From an uncultured Clostridia bacterium (lineage in GTDB: Bacteria; Bacillota; Clostridia; Christensenellales; Borkfalkiaceae), in contig CANQJJ010000003.1 in the NCBI GenBank assembly GCA_947624215.1, forward strand, positions 1-64,000: 64,000 nt of DNA, written 5' to 3'. Both the position numbers and the translations under genes were made by a program. Below are positions 1 to 7,504 of the stretch, piece after piece (positions within the stretch are counted from its first letter, which is position 1; each line of letters opens with the position of its first letter). Below the pieces are notes generated by a model, which saw only the letters and a list, made by a program, of their open reading frames with translations, was not told the origin of the DNA and ran no database searches.

Positions 1-2
1 AT

Positions 3-1751
3 GGAAAAGAAACAGAAATAACGCTCCCGAAAAAAAGTCCCAAAGGGAAAAAATATTCGCTTTACGATTACGCATTCAAGTATGCCTTTATTACGGCCGT
101 TGAAATTTCAGACGGTGTGACCTCGGTTGGAGTGTCCGCATTTGAGGGTTGCAGTGAGCTGACGGGAGAAGTAAAGATTCCCAACGGTGTGACCTCGATT
201 GAAAGAGGGGCGTTCTTAAATTGTAGCAGCTTGACGAACGTTGAGATTCCCGACAGCGTGACCTCGATCGGAGAGAAGGCGTTCGAGGGTTGTACGGGGC
301 TGACGGGAGAATTGAAGATTCCTGACAGCGTAATCTCAATTGAAAGTAGTGTATTCTCGGATTGTAGCGGACTTACAAGTATCACAATCCCCGACAGCGT
401 GACCTCGATTGAAAATTCGGCGTTCATGGGTTGTAGTGGTTTGACGGGTATTGAGATTCCAGACAGTGTGACCTCAATTGAGAGTGGAGCGTTCTCGGGT
501 TGTAGCGGGCTTACAAGTATAACGATTCCCGAGAGCGTGACCTTGATCGGAAGTAGCGCGTTCTCTGGTTGCAGTGGTCTGATGAGCGTAACGATCCCCG
601 ATAGTGTGACCTCGATTGAAAAATTTACTTTTTATTTGTGCAGCGGGCTGACGAGCATTGAGATCCCCGATAGTGTGACCTCGATTGGAGGGGGTGCGTT
701 CGAGAGTTGCAGTGGATTGACAAGCATTGAGATCCCCGATGGCGTGACTTCGATTGGAGAGTTTGCGTTTAGTATGTGTGGCGAGTTGACGAGCATTGAG
801 ATTCCAAACAGTGTGACCTCGATCGAACAAGGGGCGTTCTCGGGTTGCAGCGGGCTAACGAGCATTGAGATCCCCGATGGTATGACCTCGATTGGGGGTG
901 GAGTGTTCTCGGGTTGCAGTGGCCTGACGAGCATTGAGATCCCCGATGGCGTGACCTCGATTGGGAGTGGGGCGTTCTCGGGTTGCAGTGGCCTGACGAG
1001 CATTGAGATCCCCGATGGCGTGACCTCGATCGGACAAGGGGCGTTTAAGGGTTGTAGTGCTCTGACGAGCATTGAGGTCCCCGATGGCGTGACTTCGATT
1101 GAACAGAGTGCGTTCGAGGGTTGCGGCGGACTTGAAAGCATCACGATTTCCGAAAGCGTGACCTCGATCGGGCAAGGGGCGTTCTATGGTTGCAGCGGAC
1201 TGACAAGCATAAAAATTCCCGACAGCGTGACTTCGATTGGATATGAGGCGTTCAGGGGTTGTAGTGGACTGACGAGTTTAACGATAGGAAACAGCGTAAC
1301 CTCGATTGGATGGGGTGTGTTCGAGAGTTGCAGTGGATTGACAAGCATTGAGATCCCAGACAATGTGACAACGATCAAACAGAGTGCGTTCGAGGGCTGT
1401 AGCGGACTGACAAGCATTGAGATTCCCGATGGCGTGACCTCGATCGGAGAGAGGGCGTTCTATGATTGTAGCGGGTTTACAAGCGTGACGATCGGAAGCG
1501 GTGTGACCACGATTGATCGGAGGGCGTTCGAGGGGTGTAGCGCACTTCAAAATGTCTACTACAAAGGAGCGCAAAACGGATGGGACGGCATTTCTATTCG
1601 CAGCAATAATGACTGTCTTCTCAAAGCCACGCGGTACTATTTCTCCGCGGAGGAACCCGATGCGGCGAAGTGGCGGGAGAGCGAAAATTGGTGGCACTAT
1701 GATGCCGACGGAGAAATCGTCATTTGGAAGAAGTCCGACGTTATTTCGTGA
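3..1751 (+). CDS. BspA-type leucine-rich-repeat surface protein, 5' end outside window
   Basis: The frame is open from the left edge of the window, so the gene begins upstream; a GTG at 117 is in frame but lies inside a repeat and is not the start. From about position 117 the protein is 21 near-identical 23-residue LRR_5 repeats of the form VTSIG-x-AF-x-GCSGLTSIEIPD. A non-repeat tail of about 65 residues follows, with the NVYYKG and NWWHYDADGEIVIW motifs that often end these proteins in Firmicutes. The family is usually secreted or cell-surface and is implicated in adhesion, but no signal peptide or anchor is visible because the N-terminus is missing. The 69-bp DNA repeats are highly similar, which suggests recent expansion or gene conversion. 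A strong terminator follows. Confidence 0.9.
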   Translation, partial: GKETEITLPKKSPKGKKYSLYDYAFKYAFITAVEISDGVTSVGVSAFEGCSELTGEVKIPNGVTSIERGAFLNCSSLTNVEIPDSVTSIGEKAFEGCTGLTGELKIPDSVISIESSVFSDCSGLTSITIPDSVTSIENSAFMGCSGLTGIEIPDSVTSIESGAFSGCSGLTSITIPESVTLIGSSAFSGCSGLMSVTIPDSVTSIEKFTFYLCSGLTSIEIPDSVTSIGGGAFESCSGLTSIEIPDGVTSIGEFAFSMCGELTSIEIPNSVTSIEQGAFSGCSGLTSIEIPDGMTSIGGGVFSGCSGLTSIEIPDGVTSIGSGAFSGCSGLTSIEIPDGVTSIGQGAFKGCSALTSIEVPDGVTSIEQSAFEGCGGLESITISESVTSIGQGAFYGCSGLTSIKIPDSVTSIGYEAFRGCSGLTSLTIGNSVTSIGWGVFESCSGLTSIEIPDNVTTIKQSAFEGCSGLTSIEIPDGVTSIGERAFYDCSGFTSVTIGSGVTTIDRRAFEGCSALQNVYYKGAQNGWDGISIRSNNDCLLKATRYYFSAEEPDAAKWRESENWWHYDADGEIVIWKKSDVIS

Positions 1752-1837
1752 AAAAGCGTGAGGCCATTCGGCCGAAAAATGTCTGACGCGATTTGTTTTT
1801 GCGGGGTTGGGCCCGCTTGAGCATTTGCAAAGGAAGA

Positions 1838-1873
1838 AGCCCCCGCGGCCATTCGGCCGCGGGGGCGGTTTTT
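1838..1873 (+). terminator. Rho-independent terminator after the LRR gene
   Basis: An 11-bp perfect stem (CCCCCGCGGCC / GGCCGCGGGGG) with loop ATTC is followed by a short T run. It lies about 90 bp after the stop codon. Confidence 0.9.
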
Positions 1874-1879
1874 GATTAA

Positions 1880-2260
1880 GGGGCAGAATGATGCGCGGGT
1901 GGGGGCCGCATCGTCAAACGAAACCCCTCACCGCCGAAAGGGCATCGGCGGAGCTCCCCTTACAGGGGCGCCAAGGGGGCGCTCACACGGGCTTGGGCGA
2001 AATCCGACTGCTTGATAAACAGACCATGTGCTATAATCACGTCACCCTGAGCTGTGTCGAAGGGTCACCGCAGTTTTAATAATAAGGTGATGTTTCGACG
2101 GGGCTCAACATGACGTTATTGGGAATGCTTTGGTCGTTCACACGATGCTTGGTCGCTCAAGATTCACTCGGCCCTATGGGGCCTCGGAATGAGGAGCTTT
2201 GCATGGGCTCCGTCGCCACCCCACCCCCCTACCCCCCTCCCATGGAGGGGGCACGCTTGG
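1880..2260. repeat. Intergenic repeat mosaic 1
   Basis: No gene is visible. The block holds a two-hairpin element (1922-1978; fixed hairpin CCCCTTACAGGGG next to a CCGCCG/CGGCGG stem), an ACCCT/AGGGT stem unit (2041-2068), an ATGTT/AACAT unit (2086-2115), a remnant ending in GGAATGAGG (2158-2193) and a C-rich run with the hairpin CCCTCCCATGGAGGG (2218-2253). All of these recur elsewhere in the window. Confidence 0.8.
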
Positions 2261-2297
2261 GATGAGCTTTCGGATACTTCGCGCACGTTCTCCGTTC

Positions 2298-3725
2298 TCA
2301 AACGATATATTCCGGGTCGGGGCGGGCGGCGCTCAGATCCTTCTTCTGCAAGTCGTAGCCGGGCTTGCCAAGCAGGGCAAACGTCGCCTTCTTGCCTGCT
2401 TCCACGCCGGGCTGGTTGTAGGTGTCGATGTTGAACATGGCCCCCGCGTAAGCCGTCTGTAACTCAAAGAGATAGAGCAGCTGGCCCAGCGTGAACTCAT
2501 TGACGGCGGGCAGGCAGATGGTATAATTCAATCTCCCCGCCTTGGTGAGCGCATAGGCCGTCGCCCTGTTCTCGGCCTGTATGAGTTCCTCCATCGTGTG
2601 GCCGCCGAGGAAGGCAACGTCGGGGATGTTCTTGCACCCGTGCGGGATGGGCGTCTTCTCCTTATAGCTTCCCACGGAGAGGAAGGTCACCACCTTGTCG
2701 TAGGGACCCTCGGTGTAGAGCTGGACCTGCGAGTGCTGGTCGGTGACGCCGAGCGCTTTGACGGGCGTCTGGCCGACATGGCAGGGCTGTCCGTCGAGGG
2801 TGACGTTCTTGCCGAGCGATTCCGCCCACAGCTGGGCATACCAATCGGAGACGTAGCGCAAATTGTCGGAATAGGGCATGAGCACGCCGATGTTCTTGCC
2901 GTCCTGCATGGCGATGTATTGCAGCGTCGCGCACATGAGGGCGGGATTCCTGCGGAGGTCTGCCGTCTTGCACAGCTTGTCCATATAGGCGGCGCCTTTC
3001 AGAAGGGTCTTGATGTCGATGCCGAGCACGGCCGCGGGAAGAAGGCCGACGGGGGAGAGCTCGGAGAATCTTCCGCCCACGCCGTCGGGCAAAATGTAGC
3101 GCTTTACGCCGCCCAATTCATCCGAGATCTTGACGAGATTGCCGCGGCTCGCGTCCGTCGTAAAGATGACGTTTTCCTTGATGTTCACGCCCGCCTTGGT
3201 GAGAAGGTCGGAGATGATGAGGTATTGGGCCATCGTCTCGCTCGTCGCGCCCGACTTGGAGATGACGTTGAAGCAGGTCTTTCTGACGTCGATGACGTCG
3301 AGCAGCTCCTTCATGCGGACGGGGTCGACGTTGTCCTCGACGAAGAACTTGGGCCCGCGGCGCTTGGACTTGGGCAGGTCGTTGTAGTGCAGATGGCAGA
3401 GGGCCGTGAAGGCCATCGAGGGGCCGAGTGCGGAGCCGCCGATGCCGAGCACGACGAAATATTCAAACTTGCGGCGCACGAGCTTGGCGGTCGCGAGGAT
3501 GTCGTTTACGATCTCGGTCTGGTTATAGGGAAGCTCCGTCCAGCCCATGAAGAGCTCGTCTTTGCCGCGGTTCTCTGCGACGTAGGCATGGGCGGCGCGG
3601 GCGAGCTTCTTGTGCGCGTCGAGCGTCTTCTTGGAGATGCCCTTGTCGCCGAGGTATTTGTCGGTCATGTTGGTGTAGTCGACGGTGATGCGCAGCTGTT
3701 TGCGGAGCGCTTCGGTCAGTTTCAT
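2298..3725 (-). CDS. pgi: Glucose-6-phosphate isomerase
   Basis: This cytosolic enzyme interconverts glucose-6-phosphate and fructose-6-phosphate in glycolysis. The 475-residue protein carries the family landmarks in order: GIGGSALGP (about 94-102), the sugar-phosphate loop SKSGATSET (156-164), the signature VGGRFSELSPVGLL (216-229), a DQHSQ motif and a C-terminal NQPGVEAGK. Length is slightly above the usual 430-450. The start is supported by GGAGGG nine bases upstream. It appears monocistronic: the neighbouring flippase begins more than 100 bp away and has its own start region. The downstream side runs straight into repeat DNA with no obvious terminator. Confidence 0.97.
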   Translation of the reverse strand: MKLTEALRKQLRITVDYTNMTDKYLGDKGISKKTLDAHKKLARAAHAYVAENRGKDELFMGWTELPYNQTEIVNDILATAKLVRRKFEYFVVLGIGGSALGPSMAFTALCHLHYNDLPKSKRRGPKFFVEDNVDPVRMKELLDVIDVRKTCFNVISKSGATSETMAQYLIISDLLTKAGVNIKENVIFTTDASRGNLVKISDELGGVKRYILPDGVGGRFSELSPVGLLPAAVLGIDIKTLLKGAAYMDKLCKTADLRRNPALMCATLQYIAMQDGKNIGVLMPYSDNLRYVSDWYAQLWAESLGKNVTLDGQPCHVGQTPVKALGVTDQHSQVQLYTEGPYDKVVTFLSVGSYKEKTPIPHGCKNIPDVAFLGGHTMEELIQAENRATAYALTKAGRLNYTICLPAVNEFTLGQLLYLFELQTAYAGAMFNIDTYNQPGVEAGKKATFALLGKPGYDLQKKDLSAARPDPEYIV

Positions 3726-3853
3726 AAAAATTTTCCCTCCATTTGGTTTTCCCGTGTATTATACCACGTTTCGGGCGAAATGGCAATAGCGGGGGCAAAG
3801 TTTCCCAAAAATAATTTACAAAAAGAAGAAAATTGCGGGAGGGGAGGGGGAAG

Positions 3854-5401
3854 TCATGCGCCCGCGCGCTCCTCGGTGGTGCGGGAGGGCTTCGCGCGGT
3901 GCCTGCGTACGGGAAGTTTGATGAATTTCGCGAGGAAGGCCTTGAAGTTGAAGAGATGCAGAAGGTGCAGAAGAACTGCTTCGAGGACGAGCAAAGAGAG
4001 GACGCAGACGGCGAGGGCGAGGAGGTAGTGACAATAGATCATGACGATGGCGCGGATACCCATGCCCGCGATGGTGGCCACGGTAACGGCGAGCATGAGC
4101 TTGAAAAAGTATTTCCACGAGCGGAGGCGGCCCGTCTTTTTGGCGAGCAAAACAAGGGAGCAGACGGTGGAGACGGTGTAGTCGGCGGCCATCCCGAGAA
4201 GCAGTGCGCCGCTCGAGAGATACTTGGGGAGCACCCACGCGCAGAGCAGCATGGAGGCCGCGCCGAGCAGGAAGAAGAGCAGGGTCTCCCGCTCACAGCC
4301 CATGGAGTTGAGCAGGCTCGTGGAGATCATCGTCACGCTCATGGGGATGAGGATGAGGGCGCTCTTCTCGATGAGGACGCCGCTCTCGGCGTTGGAGTAG
4401 AGCATGACGCCCACGCCCTCCCCGCAGACGGCGAGAAAGGGGATGAGCATGCCCGCGATGAGCAGGGTCGCATTGAGCGCCTTTTCCACGAGCGCAGAGA
4501 GTTTTTCGCGGTCGCCCTTGTAGTAACACTCGGAGAGCTCGGGCACGAGCACGAGCGCGATGGAGCCGATGAGCGAGCAGGGGATGGTGAGAATGGGCAT
4601 GACCATGCCCCCGACGATGCCGTACGCACTCATGGCGCGCGCGGAGGACATGCCGGCCGCCATCAGCCGCATGGGGAAGATGACCGAGATGAGCGAACTC
4701 ACGAGCGAGGAGGAGGTGCGCATGGCCGTCACGGGCAGGGAGGACTTGAGAAGAGGCTTTATCTCGCCGCGGGGAGATCTGAGCCGCCCGCCCTTCTTGA
4801 TGAAGTAGAACACCGCGATCGAGAAGGAGGCGAGGTAGGAGACGAGCACGGAGACGGCCGCCTTGTTCGGATCGGGGATGCCCGCGCCTACGAAGAGAAA
4901 GAGAAATACGCCCGTGACGATCATCACGATCTCCTCGATGAGCTCGATGAGGGAGTAGGCGAAGAAGCGCTTGTTGCCCCAGAAGTTGCCGCGGATGACG
5001 GCATAGACGGAGGTGAAGGTCAGCCCGAAGAGGAGGATGTAGAAGAGATCGCCGCAGCGGGGGTCGGAGAAGATCTTGGTGAAGGGCCCGCGGAGGATGA
5101 AGAGGAGGGCGGTGATGAAGGTCCCGCAAATGGCCGTGATCAGGATGGCGGCGGCCGTCGCACGGGGCTCTCCTTCGGGGTTCCCGCGGGCATGGTGCCC
5201 CGCAATGGTGCGCGAGAGGGTGATGGGCAGGCCCGACGAGGCGACGGTGAGAAAGACGGCGAAGACGGAGAGCGACACCTGGTAGATGCCCAAGCCCTCG
5301 GGGCCGAGCGTGCGCGAGAGGATGATGCGGTAGAGGAAGCCGAGCCCGTGCTCGAAGGCGGCAAAGACGGTGACGAGCGCGGCGGTTTTATACAAGTTCA
5401 T
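3854..5401 (-). CDS. SpoVB/MurJ-type polysaccharide or lipid flippase
   Basis: The 515-residue protein is almost entirely hydrophobic, with about 12-14 membrane segments, and starts with the typical KTAALVTVFAAFEHGLGFLYRI helix followed by ILSRTLGPEGLGIYQVS. The conserved glycine/proline pattern is that of the MATE-like MVF superfamily (stage V sporulation protein B and relatives), which flip undecaprenyl-linked precursors for cell wall, spore cortex or polysaccharide. A basic C-terminal tail is cytoplasmic. Sporulation-type genes lie just upstream on the other strand, which fits a SpoVB role, but a general lipid-II or polysaccharide flippase cannot be excluded. The ribosome binding site is weak (ATAGGG). 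Confidence 0.85.
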   Translation of the reverse strand: MNLYKTAALVTVFAAFEHGLGFLYRIILSRTLGPEGLGIYQVSLSVFAVFLTVASSGLPITLSRTIAGHHARGNPEGEPRATAAAILITAICGTFITALLFILRGPFTKIFSDPRCGDLFYILLFGLTFTSVYAVIRGNFWGNKRFFAYSLIELIEEIVMIVTGVFLFLFVGAGIPDPNKAAVSVLVSYLASFSIAVFYFIKKGGRLRSPRGEIKPLLKSSLPVTAMRTSSSLVSSLISVIFPMRLMAAGMSSARAMSAYGIVGGMVMPILTIPCSLIGSIALVLVPELSECYYKGDREKLSALVEKALNATLLIAGMLIPFLAVCGEGVGVMLYSNAESGVLIEKSALILIPMSVTMISTSLLNSMGCERETLLFFLLGAASMLLCAWVLPKYLSSGALLLGMAADYTVSTVCSLVLLAKKTGRLRSWKYFFKLMLAVTVATIAGMGIRAIVMIYCHYLLALAVCVLSLLVLEAVLLHLLHLFNFKAFLAKFIKLPVRRHRAKPSRTTEERAGA

Positions 5402-5424
5402 GCCCTATCTTATTCTGCCCCGTC

Positions 5425-5452
5425 GCATATTTATGAGCGGTGTGCATAGGAT
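5425..5452 (+). promoter_or_regulatory. Candidate sigma-E/sigma-K type promoter before the LysM gene
   Basis: GCATATT (5425-5431), a 13-base gap and CATAGGAT (5445-5452) resemble the sporulation mother-cell pattern (sigma-E: kmATATT, 13-15 bases, CATACAnT). The start codon GTG comes only five bases after the -10 box, so transcripts would be leaderless. Confidence 0.45.
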
Positions 5453-5457
5453 GAAAC

Positions 5458-5742
5458 GTGAAACTTTCTCTTGTGATACCAAATACCTACCGCGTCAAAG
5501 AGGGGCAGAGCATTTGCTCGGTCTCCGCGGCATTCTCCCTTCCGCCCGCCCTCCTCGTGCGCGAGAACCAACTCAAAGAGGAGCTGTATGCGGGGCAGGT
5601 CATCCGTATCCCCGCATGCGCGGGGAATTGGTACGTCGTCCGCGGCGGGGAGTCGAAGAGCCTTCTCTGCGGGTCGCCCGCACGCTTCGAGGAGAAGAAT
5701 CTTACGGCCGCCCTGTATGTGGGGCAGCGCGTGCTCCTGTGA
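5458..5742 (+). CDS. Small LysM-domain protein
   Basis: The 94-residue protein has a recognisable LysM repeat at about residues 9-53 (NTYRVKEGQSICSVSAAF, then LVRENQL and LYAGQVIRIP). A degraded second copy follows to the end (NWYVVRGGESKSLL and ALYVGQRVLL). LysM domains bind N-acetylglucosamine polymers of peptidoglycan or spore cortex. There is no signal peptide, which is usual for spore-coat LysM proteins made in the mother cell. The start is GTG at 5458; the nearby AGGATG is part of the candidate -10 box, so translation may begin without a leader. A probable spore gene follows 65 bp downstream. Confidence 0.75.
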   Translation: MKLSLVIPNTYRVKEGQSICSVSAAFSLPPALLVRENQLKEELYAGQVIRIPACAGNWYVVRGGESKSLLCGSPARFEEKNLTAALYVGQRVLL

Positions 5743-5770
5743 ACAAAGCGCGGGGGATGGCGCATAGGAT
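5743..5770 (+). promoter_or_regulatory. Sigma-K-like promoter of the 5808 gene
   Basis: ACAA (5743-5746), exactly 16 bases, then CATAGGAT (5763-5770). This matches the sigma-K pattern mACm-N16-CATAnnnTA. The same ACAA-N16-CATAGGAT arrangement occurs before the gene at 30518. Confidence 0.55.
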
Positions 5771-5807
5771 GCAGTAAACCGATAAGGTTGTTTTACGGAG
5801 GTAACCA

Positions 5808-6461
5808 ATGTCATTCTTTTCCAATTTTTCATCGGACCACTGCCCCGGCACCATTTCGGGCAACCCCTTGAACGGGCTGTGCGAGAAGGTCTGCATACAG
5901 GCGGAAAAGATCTTCGACGCGGGCATCATCCAGACCCGTCTCGATAGCTACAATGCCGTGCCGACATCCTTCGTGCCCTCTAACCCTACATATCCGCTCA
6001 CCTTCGTCAGCGCGCGCTCCACCTCGTCGGTGGGGACGGTCTCAAACGTCAACGTCGAGCGGCAGGCCGAGGGGTGCTGTGCCCGCGTGCAGGCGACGGT
6101 CACCCTGCCCATCGAGATCGCCTATCTCGATGCCAACGGCGTAGAGGGCGTGGCCACGAGCAACATCGTGCTCACGGAGGACGTCCTCATGTATGTGCCG
6201 AGCGCCTCGGTGATGCCCTTCACGGTCACGTCGGTGGCGTCGTGCGTCTCCCCCGAGGGGACGTGGGATGCCGCAACGGGCTCGTTCGTGATCAGCGCCT
6301 GCGTGACGTGCATCCTGAAGATCGCGATGCAGGTGGAGCTCCTCGTGCCGAGCTACGGCTATTGCGCCATTCCGCCCGCACAGGAGTATACGCAGGAGGT
6401 CTGCACGGGCTTCTTCGAGCTCCCGCTCTATCCGCAGGGCAGATCTTGCAGTAAGAAATGA
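5808..6461 (+). CDS. Putative spore-layer protein of unknown family
   Basis: I do not recognise a named family with certainty. The 217-residue protein begins with a Cys/Pro/Gly-containing segment, then GLCEKVCIQAEKIFDAG, a pattern I associate with uncharacterised spore-associated proteins of Clostridia. The rest is a beta-rich, Ser/Thr/Val-rich body with single cysteines scattered through it (about nine in all) and a Pro/Tyr-rich C-terminus. No signal peptide or membrane segment is present. The start has a strong GGAGG site. The sigma-K-like promoter 38 bp upstream and the preceding LysM gene suggest late mother-cell expression and assembly into the coat. Confidence 0.6.
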   Translation: MSFFSNFSSDHCPGTISGNPLNGLCEKVCIQAEKIFDAGIIQTRLDSYNAVPTSFVPSNPTYPLTFVSARSTSSVGTVSNVNVERQAEGCCARVQATVTLPIEIAYLDANGVEGVATSNIVLTEDVLMYVPSASVMPFTVTSVASCVSPEGTWDAATGSFVISACVTCILKIAMQVELLVPSYGYCAIPPAQEYTQEVCTGFFELPLYPQGRSCSKK

Positions 6462-6486
6462 ACTGAAATGCAAACGCCTTACCGCA

Positions 6487-6563
6487 GACATGGGGTATGG
6501 CAATGATGTCTCAGCCAAAAAATCTCTAAGGAATCGGAAAAACGGCCCCGCGGGGCCGTTTTA
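6487..6563. terminator. Bidirectional terminator, with a GACATG-word copy just upstream
   Basis: The stem AAAACGGCCCCG / CGGGGCCGTTTT (6539-6562) has A and T runs on both sides and can end both the 5808 gene and the convergent AraC gene. A copy of the recurrent word (reverse orientation, CGCAGACATGGGGTA) sits at 6484-6498. Confidence 0.85.
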
Positions 6564-6607
6564 TCTATGGAGATTCTTTTCGGGAGTTTTTTCCCCCGCT
6601 TTCCGCG

Positions 6608-7369
6608 TCAGGGGGGAAATTTTCTGCGCGAACGGAACTGCCCTGCCGTCTCTTCCGCGTGCAGCTTGAAAAAGCGGAAGAAGGCGTGCGGGGAGGGGAA
6701 GTTCAGAAAATAGGAGATCTCCGTGGGCGTGTAATCTGTTTCGAGGAGAAGGCGCTCGGCCTCCCCGAGGCGGCGGCGGATGAGGTAGCTCTTGAGCGTC
6801 ATGCCCTCCTCGCGGTGGAAGACGGCCGAGATGTATTTCTCGTGGTAGCCGAGCTCGTGCGCGATGTCGGAGATTTTCAGATCGGAAAATCTGTTGCGGA
6901 ACACAAATTCCTTGATGCTCTCGGAGAGGGTGGCATGCGCCGCCGGGGGTGCGGAGCAATTGAGCGTGAGCAAAAGTTCGCTCGCGAGATAGCGCGACAG
7001 GAGGCAGGCGGGCGCCGTGCGTTCGGTGCGGAGCAAGCGTTCCATGATCTCGGGGACCTCCACGCCGCCGAACGTCCCCGTTGCCGGGACGAGGGTCATC
7101 CCCGCAGGGCAGCGGAAATGCAGCCAGAAAAAGCGGCACTTGCAAATTTTTGTGCCGTGTTGAAACTCGTCGGGCGACATCAGGAGGTATTCCCCCGCGG
7201 GAACGGTGTATTCCTGCGCGGAGTCGCCGATGAAGAGCGTCCCCTCCGTGACGAGCATGAGCTCATACTCCAAGAGGTTGCGCGTCAGATGTTTCCAGCC
7301 CTGCTCGGGCGAGATAAATTCTCCGCAGAAGAGCAATTCCACGGGCGTGCGAAGATCGAAATACGGCAT
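6608..7369 (-). CDS. AraC-family transcriptional regulator
   Basis: The 253-residue protein has an N-terminal cupin-like sensing half (EGTLFIGDSAQEYTVPAGE, then LLMSPDEFQH and FFWLHF) and a C-terminal AraC pair of helix-turn-helix motifs (about 150-245): ISDIAHELGYHEKYISAVFH and the second-helix region PTEISYFLNFPSPHAFFRFF. Such proteins bind a sugar and activate nearby catabolic genes. It is divergent from the arabinofuranosidase gene, with 135 bp between the two starts, so that lipoprotein is the likely target. Translation starts after AAAGG ten bases upstream. Confidence 0.9.
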   Translation of the reverse strand: MPYFDLRTPVELLFCGEFISPEQGWKHLTRNLLEYELMLVTEGTLFIGDSAQEYTVPAGEYLLMSPDEFQHGTKICKCRFFWLHFRCPAGMTLVPATGTFGGVEVPEIMERLLRTERTAPACLLSRYLASELLLTLNCSAPPAAHATLSESIKEFVFRNRFSDLKISDIAHELGYHEKYISAVFHREEGMTLKSYLIRRRLGEAERLLLETDYTPTEISYFLNFPSPHAFFRFFKLHAEETAGQFRSRRKFPP

Positions 7370-7409
7370 AAGATATTACCTTTTGTTACATTCGGATTGC
7401 AATTTGGAA

Positions 7410-7437
7410 TTGACAGAATGAATGCCCTTGGTATAAT
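7410..7437 (+). promoter_or_regulatory. Sigma-A promoter of the GH127 gene
   Basis: TTGACA (7410-7415), 16 bases, TATAAT (7432-7437). The A/T-rich partial inverted repeats just upstream (7385-7405) are where the divergent AraC protein could bind. Confidence 0.8.
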
Positions 7438-7504
7438 GATTATATCATGGCCGGGGGAAAAGTGCAAGCCCCGGTGACAATTTTCAAGAAAAGGGGAGGA
7501 CATT

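Noticed and set aside
117-119. GTG start of the LRR protein at 117
   Set aside because: The frame is open to the window edge and the preceding residues (FITAVEISDG) are still LRR sequence, so the gene is cut by the window.
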